Origin: Lithospermum erythrorhizon
Lineage: Eukaryota; Streptophyta; Magnoliopsida; Boraginales; Boraginaceae
Assembly: GCA_019722365.1 (NCBI GenBank)
Contig: JADFUC010000511.1
Location: forward strand, 248,001 to 312,000
DNA: 64,000 bases
Reading direction: 5' to 3'
A program made the translations under genes and the position numbers. The notes beneath the pieces are model-generated. The model did not search any database and was not told the DNA's origin. It saw only the letters and a list, made by a program, of their open reading frames with translations. Of this stretch, positions 46,991 through 56,760 are shown one piece after another (the stretch's first letter is position 1; each line of letters opens with the position of its first letter).

Positions 46991-47992
46991 TAAATTTCGT
47001 TCAGTTCAAAATAAGATTCGACCCGGCTCGAATTTGGCTCGTTTTCGAACCGTTTTTGAGCGCCTCGAGTTGAAATCCTTTTTGTTTTCGAAAAACCATG
47101 GCTAATTGAATAGCTAATTGAACAAAAATTGAATAGCTAATCCTATTTTGTTTTCAAAAATTTGTTGAATACCTAATTAAAATAAAGACCTAATTGAACA
47201 AAAAAATAATGTAATTTGTAATAATTGAACCACTGAATCACAAACCATAAAATTTCCATCCTAATGAAAATTCCAAAATCAAAACATGATTGAAATAATA
47301 ACTCAAATTCAAAGATCAAAACATCACATTCAAAATTTATCTCAAAACCCAATTCAACTCTTCAAATTGTACATGCATGATGCATCTTCAAACTTTTTAA
47401 TTGAGTTTTCTGCTTCAAATCCAGATTACCAGAGGGAGAAAAATGAAGAAACTTGATCTATCAGAAGTCCATATATTTATTGGATGACGGGGGAAATGAG
47501 GGATGGGAATTGGGGGTGGCGGAGGGAATGAGGGATGAGAATTAGGAACTAACTGATGAGAGGGGGGGTTTCGGCGAACCGAGCCAAACGGTTCGAAAAA
47601 GCTCTGCTCAGTCCAATTATTTTGTATCCAATAAATATATGGACTTCTGGTCCATTTAAGTCTCGGTCCAAACCCTTTATCTGTCCCCATATTAATCCAG
47701 CCCATATGTGGATCAGTATGTAATGTACCACATATGGGCTGGATTAATATGTGGACAAATAATGGGTCTGGACTGAGACTTAAATGGACCAGCAGTCCAT
47801 ATATTTATTGGATACAAAATAGTTGGACTTAGCAGAGCTTTTTCGAACCGTTTGGTTCGGTTTGCCGAATATCGATTTCAAACGTTCGGTTTTACGTTTG
47901 AACTTCCGAGCCAAGTCTCGAGCCAAACTATTTCGAACCGAATATCACGGATCGAATCGAGCTTTCAGGTTCATTTACAGCCCTACCAGTGA
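46985..47992. mobile_element. Probable non-autonomous DNA transposon enclosing the palindrome
   Basis: The right end (about 47,880-47,992) is rich in CTCGAGCC/TTCGAACCG words and ends GGTTCATTTACAGCCCTA, the complement of the TAGGGCTGTAAATGAACC terminus seen in many plant DNA transposons. The left side (46,990-47,085) has matching words (GGCTCGAATTTGGCTCG, TTTTCGAACCG) in the inverse sense. Left terminus and target duplication are not clear. The aspartic-protease pseudogene begins directly beyond the right end. Confidence 0.45.
47570..47869. repeat. 300-bp near-perfect palindrome (142-bp arms, 16-nt loop)
   Basis: Left arm 47,570-47,711 and right arm 47,728-47,869 are inverted copies of equal length around ATCAGTATGTAATGTA. 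Base i pairs with base 95,439 minus i throughout, with no net indel and only scattered mismatches (for example 47,646/47,793). A transcript through it would fold into a very long hairpin. The arms encode nothing recognisable; the frames at 47,415-47,731 are accidental. Confidence 0.93.
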
Positions 47993-48017
47993 TGATGTAG
48001 CACAGAATAATACGTTT

Positions 48018-48790
48018 CATGTTAAATCTAAAATAACAGGTTCGTAATGTTGTAGGCAGTGCAGGAACTATGGGCCGAGTGGCCAGACACTCCACTAAAT
48101 TAATCTGAGTTCTTCATTTTTTATAGGAACTTTTTGCAATTTATCATCTTACCTCTTGAATAACTCTAGTGTTATACATATGTATCTCGCCCCTCATGCA
48201 AACATTCCGGTTTTGGTGATAGGTTCTTTCAAGTCTCAAATTTCAACTCTTACTTCAATTGATCATTTTGATATAGTTTCTTTTGTAATAAATTGTTTGC
48301 AGCTTTAATTGACAGTGGAGTAACATTGGCTTATTTTCCAGATGACCAACATGGTCCAATTATGGTTAATAAGATCATGGAAAAACATCAAGGATGAAAA
48401 ACTTACTTAATTGAGAATGATAAATTTACATGCTTCAAATATAGCAACAATATTGATGCTGATTTTCCAGCTGTGGTGAGTTTCCATTTTGAGAATTCAG
48501 CTTCTTTGATCTCATATCCACATCACTATCTATTCAGCACAATGGAAGGTGAGTATTGCTTCGGTTGGATGAGAAATGCTCCAATTATTGATGGCGAACC
48601 AGCAACTGAGTTGGGAGATATTGTGTTGGTTGATAAGCTTGTTGAGTATGATATGGAGAACATGACAATTGGATTTACTCACTACAATTGTTCTTCTAGT
48701 ATCAAGGTGAAAGATGAAAAAATACAGGAAAAATTTATTCGGTGAAAGTTCATGATCTCTCACCCAACGTTTCTTCTCCTACTCCATGAT
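48018..48790 (+). pseudogene. Truncated aspartic protease pseudogene
   Basis: Copy of the 3' part of the gene at 49.5-51.0 kb. It starts with the end of the penultimate exon (homologous to about 50,420-50,442) and an intron of about 260 nt (48,043-48,302, GT...TTGCAG). An exon then encodes LIDSGVTLAYFPDDQHGP (second active-site region DSG) through the CSSSIKVKDE block. A TGA at 48,395-48,397 interrupts the frame, and the C-terminal tail is lost by frameshift after about 48,730. The N-terminal two-thirds, including the first active-site DTG, is missing; transposon DNA abuts the break at about 47,992-48,018. Non-functional. Its intron is valuable for interpreting the neighbour. Confidence 0.88.
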
Positions 48791-48884
48791 ATTTTTGAAT
48801 CATTAGAATTTAGAAGCTATAGATAAAAAAATTGAGAAATATTTAGAGGCTTACTTTATGATACTTACATTGTGCTTATTATGT

Positions 48885-49110
48885 AGAGGAATGACAAATT
48901 ATAAAATGAGACACATTATCCAAATTCATTAAATTCTCAAATGCCTCCAAATTCGAGTAACTATTCAAAAACAAATGATAGAAGAGGATTGATAAACGAC
49001 GAACGCAACAAATGAAAGGGGGTGTGATCGCGAAAATTGAACATTATACATTCACGCAGGCAAAACAAGATCAAAGAAGAATTGAAAAAGTACAATTATG
49101 TGTACTCTTT
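48885..49110 (+). repeat. Duplicated upstream segment of the aspartic protease gene (first copy)
   Basis: AATGACAAATTATAAAATGAGA, TATTCAAAAACAAA, GAAAATTGAACATTATACAT and AAACAAGATCAAAGAA follow in the same order as at 49,205-49,470 (AATGACAAATTATAAAATGAGA and so on). The second copy is joined to the protease start; the first has no coding part. This is a tandem duplication of the promoter/leader, with the intervening gene copy deleted. Confidence 0.7.
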
Positions 49111-49388
49111 GGTGATTGAAGAATTCAATTGATTTTAAAATAAATGTTATATCTCAAGCCCTCGTTCACTAATCGTATTGATATGTCACATGCCATTATA
49201 TGCCATTTAGAGAATGACAAATTATAAAATGAGATTGATGATCCAAATCCATTTTTAGGTTACATTAATTATTCAAAAACAAAGGATTCAAAGAGGGCTA
49301 ATATTGACCCCTGGTCATCCTCATGTGTTGCATGAAAACTTATTTTTACTGCTAAATAAAATGCTTTACCCCCAACAATAACAATAAC

Positions 49389-49394
49389 CACGTG
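49389..49394 (+). promoter_or_regulatory. G-box CACGTG upstream of the protease gene
   Basis: CACGTG, core site of plant bHLH and bZIP factors, about 95 bp upstream of the chosen start codon. The stray copy at 19.03 kb has CACTTG at this spot, so the G-box is not shared. Motif match only. Confidence 0.35.
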
Positions 49395-49487
49395 GAAGGG
49401 GGAAAGTGACAATGGAAATTGAACGTTATACATGCATGCATGCGTGCTAAACAAGATCAAGAAAACAAAGTATCCTTTTGTTTAGCA

Positions 49488-51027
49488 ATGGATCCATGGT
49501 TGGCATTGGTGGTGAAATTGGTATTAATTTCACAAATTATTATAGATGTGACAAATGCCAATGTTTTCTTCAATGTGCAACACAAGTTCGGTGGGCGTGG
49601 CGGCATTGGAAGGTCAATTCTGGCCAGCCTTAAGGCCCATGATGCTCAACGTCACGGCAGAATGCTTTCTGCCATAGAATTCCAGCTAGGGGGCGATGGT
49701 TTGCCCACCGGTACCGGCCTGTATTACACCAAGCTCTCTATAGGAACACCCCCAAAAGACTTTTCCGTTCAAGTTGATACAGGAAGTGATAATCTATGGG
49801 TAAATTGTGCAGGGTGTGCTACATGTCCCAAAAAGACCGATCTTGGATTTGACATTTCCAAGTATGATTTAAATTCTTCTTCAACTGGAAAAACCGTATC
49901 TTGTGATGACCAATTTTGCTCCTCTGATATAAGATATTATGATAAAGATTCTGGTTGTAAAATTGGAAGTCAATGTGAATTCTTTGTTGAATATGGAGAT
50001 GGAAGCAAAATATCAGGGTATTATGTGAAAGACAATTTCGAATTTGATCAAATTTCAGGGGATCTTGTAACTTCATCCATGAGTGGGGGTGCATTAGCTT
50101 TTGGCTGTGCAACGATCCAATCTGGAGGTTCGACTAGTTCTGCGACAGCAGTTGATGGGATTGTTGGATTTGGACAAGGAAATACTTCAATTCTTTCTCA
50201 GCTTGCTTTATCTGGGAAATCCAAGAGAATATTTTCACATTGTTTGGATAGTGTTCAAGGAGGGGGCATTTTCGCCGTCGGAGAAGTTGTGGAGCCGAAA
50301 GTCCACAAAACTCCAATGGTTATGAAACAGGTCCACTATAATGCATATTTGGAGGGGATTCAAGTTGGTGGCTCTTCTGTATGGAATGCTAGTGAAGATT
50401 TAACACAAATTGATATGCTTGATTTTAAACCAAAAAGAACAGGTTCGTATATAATGTTCTAGGTTGTGGAGGAACTATGGGGTCACAGGTGCTATAATTG
50501 ATAGCGGAACAACATTGGCTTATCTTCCAGATGATCAACATGATTCGATTATGTTTAAGATCATGGAAAAACATCAAGGATTAAACACTTACGGAGTTGA
50601 TCATGATTATACATGCTTCAGATATAATAAAAATGTTGATGATGATTTTCCAGCTGTGAGTTTCCATTTTGAGAATTCAGCTGTTTTGTTCTCATATCCA
50701 CATGACTATCTATTCAGCACAATGAAAAATGAGTATTGCTTTGGTTGGGTGAGAAAGGCTCCAGAGATAGATGGTAAACAAGTAACTTTATTGGGAGATA
50801 TTGTGTTGTCGGATAAGCTTATTGTGTATGATTTAGACAATATGACAATTGGATGGAGTGAGTACAATTGTTCTTCAAGTATCAAGGTGAAAGATGAAAG
50901 TACTGGAAAAGTTTATTCAGTGAAAGCTAATGATATTACACCCTCCTCTGCTTCTCATACTCTATGTAATGGGGAGGTTTTTACATTGTTTGTGTCCATT
51001 GCTATGATGTGGTTTGTGATTAAATGA
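49488..51027 (+). CDS. Pepsin-like aspartic protease (A1 family, GPI-anchored type)
   Basis: Two exons, 49488-50442 and 50489-51027, joined by a 46-nt GT/AG intron give 497 residues. The start at 49,488 places a signal peptide first (MDPWLALVVKLVLISQIII); an upstream in-frame ATG at 49,419 would bury it. Then come a short propeptide, GLYYTKLSIGTPPKDF, the first active site VDTGSDNLWV (about 49,773), paired Cys (CAGCATCPKK), the flap region EYGDGSKISGYY, GIVGFGQG, and the second active site IIDSGTTLAYLPDD (about 50,494). The tail is hydrophobic (VFTLFVSIAMMWFVIK), as in GPI-anchored A36/A39-type proteases. It probably acts at the cell surface. Relatives normally have many introns, so the long exons are odd. 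If the 46-nt intron is not spliced, translation stops at 50,462, before the second Asp. Confidence 0.82.
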
Positions 51028-51867
51028 ACATCTGATCAACACAAAATGAGTCTTTTTCTTTTTCAACTGTATTGTAATGATTTTGGTGAAGTTGTCAATG
51101 AAGTTTACTTCCCAATAAAATTGTTGTAACATGTTCATTGCAATTGTTCGAATCGTCTAAGATGGTGTTTGTGCTATTAATGTACATTCATTGAAATTAT
51201 TGAAAAATCAACTGTTTCTAGTGACACATCTCCTACTAGGTATTCATTGTGCCTCTCAAGTCTTAACCTATACATAACACAGGTTAAGATAGAACGAAAC
51301 CTAATAGTCACTAGGATGATCATAGTAACCTCAAGTGTGACACAATAATATCGTATTCAAGTCCTTGCAATGACGATGCAAGTTTTTTTAAAATAGATGG
51401 AAACCAAATAAGATCGAATATCGCTCAAAGGAGAATTCAAGACGAACAAAACGTACAACAATTCGGTAGAGAATTGACTTGTTCAAATTTCTATCACATC
51501 CTAAAAAGCTTTATTCTCATTGTAATGGAATAAATATATCCGAGTTTCTTTCCTCCAGTGTCATTCTTCCTACCCACTGTAAAAATAGTGAGGAATTTAA
51601 ATACAAAATCAAAACAGCTTCAAAGCCCTCAAAATGAATCTCCTACGACATGGATTTTCTCGTCTTAATAAGCCAAACTACCTAAAAATACAACTTTTGT
51701 CAACATGGTATATCTCTGGAGATGGAGGTAGCACTCTTCTACGGTTGTGTGTAATTTGTGTATACTATTGTATAAGGTCTTGAACTGCCAATTGTTTTAT
51801 TCCACAGCCAAGTCAAAAAAATGAGTGTAGTCTCTGCACCAATCATTGAACAAAGACCAAAACTTCC
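51028..51867. other. Spacer between convergent protease and oxidoreductase genes
   Basis: The 3' flanks of both genes. A probable polyadenylation signal AATAAA lies at about 51,113 for the protease. No gene seen. Confidence 0.5.
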
Positions 51868-53872
51868 CTAAAAATTCTTCAAAATCTTCTTGCTTGAAAC
51901 ACCATCTGCAACAAGAAGAGAAATAACCTCCTGCAATAAGGCCAATCAGTTATATTACAGATCAGGTCTTACAAGTGAAGATATAACCTTAAAAAAAAAA
52001 TTACAAGTGAAGATATATAGACTGGAAAAGTTTCCTTTCTGCCAATGCGTGGGCTATGTAGTTCAACAGGCTTCATGAAATACGTAGCAGTAGCTCGAAG
52101 TTACAAATTCATGATAAGTAAACTCTAGGAATTAGCTTATTAGATATTCAACACCTTTTAGAAGCTTATGTTGTCTCAGCTGCTTCAGTTTCATGCAGGA
52201 AAAATATGACAGTCAATCGGTTCAATTTCTCAGTTTCAGTTTAGCATTTAAGGAGTAGCTGGGGAAAAATGATCAAATTTCATGTGACGGGCATCTAATG
52301 AATTTAATATCCGGGTTCAGAATAATGGAAAATCAGCCAATCAACAATTAAAAAAACAAACCTCGGTCATCTGTCTCTGTCCACAAAGAATTGCCCCAGT
52401 GGACTGAGGATTGAATACATTTTTGGCCCTTGAAAATGCAGCCTGAAAACGAAAATACTGTCAAATTAAGTATACCACTACAATAATGCAATTCGATTTT
52501 CAATTAACCTTGATGATACCTGTACATAGCCACGTTCCCCCATCCAAGGATCGTCAGGTTGAGAAAGCACTGGTACTATTTTCACGCCACTAGATTCCCA
52601 ATCTTTAAACCTATCCTAAAGTGGTTGGCAAGGGAAAAATTTACTACTGACACCATATATAACTTCAATTACTGAGAAAAAGCTTATTATCTAAATGGAA
52701 GTACAATATGGAATACCTGGTATGCCATTCTCTGAAGGTTTCTAGCACCATAATAAAGTCTAACATCAGATCTCTTGTCGGCACTAAATCCAGACTCAAT
52801 CAGAGACCTGATTGGGCTGCATATTGTAACATGAAATGAGCAAAATGAATAGTAGGATTAAGTGTTAAGACAGGCCAAGGTAAACACATTTGTAATGGCT
52901 AATGTGAGATTTCTGCTCCTGATCATTCAAATGCATCATGTTGTATTCGATTCAATGGAGCAGAAATAGTAGACTATAGTTGTAATAGAAGAGCTTATAA
53001 TGTAACTGTATTTTACAAAAGAGTGCTATAAGTGGGAGTTTACAAGTACTCAATCCATAATTTCAAAAAAAGCTGGATAGAACAGATTCAATTGTGAAGT
53101 CAAAATCATAATAGCAACAATAAAAATTAAATCTTTATCATTTCTTACCTAATCCCAGATCCTATAGCAAAAATAAAAATTGCAATACTATTTCTTGAAT
53201 TGTACAACATACATAAGAACATAAAAGTACAACATAAAAAAAAACCCCAATAATAAAAATCCAATCTTTTTCATGTCTAACCTAATCCCAGATCATGTAG
53301 CAAAAATAAAATTGCAATACTATTTCTCAAATTGTACAACATACATAAAAACATTTAAGTACAAAATCCAAAAACCCAACAATAAAAATTCAATCTTTTT
53401 TCATATCTCACCTAATCCCAGATCCTGTAGCAAAAATAAGAATTGTCTGATAATATTGAGGAGGTGAAACTTGATCCATATGAAACCCCTTTCCCATAGC
53501 ACAACTCAACTCAACAACATCCCCTTTATTAAGCCTACACATAACCTCAGCTGCAGAACCAACTATAGATTTAACAAGAAATTCAAACACCCTTTTGGAG
53601 GCTGTGATTGAAGGAGGCGAAGCAATTGAAAGCAATGCGATTTTATCAAAATATGGTACACGAAGTTGGAGATATTGGCCTGGGGTAGAATAGGAATTTG
53701 CAAGATTGGGGGAATGGGATACGTCGACCGTGACGTGGAAAAGGGATTCGGCGGCGGGGGTGATTTTGAGGATGGGGACGGCGGTGTAGGTGGTGGTTTC
53801 GGGGCGGAGAGCGGCGGCGGAGATGTTGAGACGGCGGAGGAAGGGGTGTAGTTTTGTGAAGGTGGTGGTCAT
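51868..53872 (-). CDS. FAD/NAD(P)-binding oxidoreductase, pKIWI502-like
   Basis: Five minus-strand exons, 53412-53872, 52717-52816, 52520-52615, 52362-52442 and 51868-51930, all with GT/AG junctions and matching phases, give 266 residues. The N-terminal half is a ferredoxin-reductase-type FAD-binding barrel (GQYLQLRVPYFDK, then LLSIASPP and FEFLVKS). The C-terminal half is the NAD(P)-binding domain, with FATGSGISPIRSLIE, VRLYYGARNLQRMAY, PDDPWMGERGYVQ, ILCGQRQMTE and a final VADGVSSKKILKNF. This is the family of kiwifruit protein pKIWI502; substrate and electron acceptor are not established. The N-terminus has few acidic residues (residues 1-24), suggesting plastid import. The donor segment of exon 1 is repeated in intron 1. 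Confidence 0.9.
53145..53443. repeat. ~130-bp tandem repeat spanning the exon 1 donor of the oxidoreductase gene
   Basis: The segment ACCTAATCCCAGATCCTGTAGCAAAAATAA occurs at 53,149 (CCTATAG variant), 53,279 (CATGTAG variant) and 53,410 (the real exon end). Between them lies AATTGCAATACTATTTCT, AATTGTACAACATACATAA and AATAAAAATTCAATCTTTTT. Read on the minus strand, the last ~35 nt of exon 1 with its GT donor is followed downstream by two more copies. The donor reads AG|GTGAG in the real copy, AG|GTTAG in the middle one and AG|GTAAG in the distal one. Confidence 0.88.
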
Positions 53873-53934
53873 GGGGAGAGATGGGGTGTGGTAAGGTGCA
53901 TGGAGACTTTTGATGGGGACGAGTTTATACTTAC

Positions 53935-56200
53935 ATGCTTAATGTTTAAGTATTTATTTAATGTTTAAGTATTTAGTTATGGTATGTTTGGATTGGATAA
54001 ATTTAGGTAGGCGTAACATTTAATAAATTAATTTAAGTTAATAGAATTTAGGTAAATTATTAAAATATTGTTTGAATAAATTTATCGGCATTTTAGGTAA
54101 GCGTAAGTAAGCGTAAAATTGAAATTATTAAAATATTATTTGAAAGCTGATGCCTGCGTTCGCGTCTTTATTACCTTTAAGGATGAATGAATTGGGATAA
54201 TGGGGTGAAACTATTGTCACATATTAACTAACCTAGATTAATCTATTTAAATAAAATTTTGAGTATAAAACAAAATGAATGCTAATATTAACCTACATTC
54301 ATTGCCATTCACCCCAAAACAAATGAACCATTAAACATTATTCAACGAAAGTATAGTTAAAATAGGGGTATTTGTGCAATTTAATGTACTTTTTTTTCAA
54401 AGATGATTGTCACTTGCTATCTCGTTGCATGCGGACTATGTGGGTAGATAACTAGATATAACTAACAATGCTAAAAATTAGGAACTGAATTGATCCGTTT
54501 TTTATTTGGCTTCCACTTAACATTTTTTCGCTTTTTTTATTTTCAAATTTTCACTTTCTTCCTATATGTATATTTTTTTAATTATTTTTACTTTTATTTT
54601 TGAGTTTTAGTATGTCCTTAATCTCTTAATTCTTAAATATTTTTATTTGTTTCAATTTCATTATTTATTAATTAATCACTTTACATTTTCATTCTATATA
54701 TATTGAATTAAAGTAATCATTATTGGTCGAAAAGGATTATGAAAACTTAAAAAAAATATTTATCATTTTTTTTAGAATTAAATTAACAATTGTTAATCAT
54801 AATTGACAATTTTTGCACGTTTTGGTTGTATTTTTTTTTTTTAACTAAATTAACAATTAATCATCGAACATGGTTATGAGAACTATTTAATTAACACTAA
54901 TTCGAATTTCTGATTCTTTCAATTATTATTTCGAGATTTTTTAATCATTATGTCATCGTTCGTATTATCAATTTTTAGTGTTTATGGCCAATAATAATAT
55001 TGTACGGTTACCATTTTAAGTCCATTTTGGTTGTACGTATAACCAAATAAAAAAATCATGATTGAGTTTTTTCACTAATTAAACATTTATTTTTTCTTTC
55101 TTTCGATCTTCTTTTTAGGAACGGAGGGAGTACTACGTATATAATAACATGACATATGATTGTATCTAATTGTATAAATATTGTGATATAATATCTAATC
55201 TCCAATTTAATTGAATGAATTTTCACTTCAAAAATGATATTACTATTAAGCTCAAGAAACAAAAGAATAATCAAATTGGCTAATGGTCCTATCAGTATAT
55301 AGCTATCTCCATCCTTTTCTGAAGAATGTTTAATTTTGAATAAAGGTTTAAATGGATTCAAATTTATCTCACAAATTATTTTTCTCTTTTATCTTTTTAA
55401 ATAAAAATAATAACCAATTTAGAGATGGCTAAAAAATAAAAATGTTCCTAATAAAAGGGATGTAGGAAATACAATAGTAATGAGCCTTTGCCCTTGAGAA
55501 ATGTGCCTGGTGGGGGTCAGTAGTTTATTTTCTTAGATTAGCTAGTTTTTCTAAGATCATCACAATGAGATTGATTAATTTTTTATTCTAACTGTTGAAT
55601 TCATTATGTGGGAGTGTTGATAAATAATAGGATAAGATATAAATTGGTAAAAATTATTCATCGGTTGAAAAAGAATCGAAAGAAAGTCGATAAAAAATAT
55701 GAATTGTCACTTAAGTGGGACCACAAAATGGGTGTTTTAAACTTTATTTGCATTGTTTCACTTTTGTATTTTTGGTAAATGTATATATGTTTCACTATTT
55801 TATGTAATTAGCATTCGTTAATGGAATATTTCATTTGACAATATTTTACAAAAATAGTTTAATAATTATTTGATATTATTAAATATTTTATCAATATTTG
55901 TGAATGGTTTCAAAATTTGAGATAAATTTAAAATCTATTTAATTATCGAAAAATAATTATAAATTATAATATCGAAAAACAATTAAAGTATTGATTATTC
56001 TTATTTAAAAATAATAATATCGAAAAAATAATTAGGAATATGAGATTAAAAAATATATAAATAAATTTCATTTTTTTAAAATATCAAAAAAAAATTAAAA
56101 TATTAATTATTCTTATTTAATTATAAATGATAATTCTTATAATTACTTTAATCATAAAGATATAGAATATAATTAGATAATATGAGATAAAAGTAGACAG
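53935..56200. other. AT-rich intergenic DNA with a Stowaway-type terminus
   Basis: About 2.2 kb without a supported gene. GGAACGGAGGGAGTA at 55,120-55,134 is the terminal motif of a Stowaway MITE reading leftward. A clear partner terminus was not found; a weak candidate lies near 54,495. The rest is T- and A-rich. Confidence 0.45.
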
Positions 56201-56228
56201 GATAGGGTGTTGAATTTTTATTATATAA

Positions 56229-56760
56229 TGTTATAACGGATACAAAGCTAAGGCAAATTACGTAAAGAATACGAGAAAAAGTAAATAAGAATAATGCTGC
56301 TAAGAATACTAGTGAAATTTAACGTGATATTACGAGGATGTGTTAGAGACTAATCATGAGAGCCACGGAAATTTCACTATAATGGGAAAAGCAATTCTGA
56401 TATTTGATTGAAATAGTTAAAATAATCTTTCTTAAAAGTCTTACAATCTTGAAGTTATTTGAGTGCATGTAAAATAATATATACGTATCTACGTATATAT
56501 GAAGCTGTCTGAGAGACTTAAGCCCCATTAGCCTAGATTTAACCATAGAGAAGTGAATAAGGTTTAAAGTTCCTATATTAACTTTTTGAGAGTTTAATCT
56601 TAAAGAATCTTGAATTAATACACAATGATAATAAGGATTAAATGTGATAAATCTACAGCAGAGCTTTCGAGAAGGATTTAGGTGAGCAATATTAATAATC
56701 AATTGATTGCTTGATAATAAAGACTACTTGAAAGTAAAGAGCAAGGAAGGAGAAACGATA
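56229..56760. repeat. Left LTR of the 56-61 kb element
   Basis: Partner of 60,526-60,770. The homologous span is certain over about 300 bp; the right edge, towards the interior, is estimated. Small indels separate the two copies. Confidence 0.55.

Noticed and set aside
49419..49487. Upstream in-frame ATG of the protease
   Set aside because: It would place 23 polar residues ahead of a clear signal peptide; the ATG at 49,488 gives a normal secreted protease.
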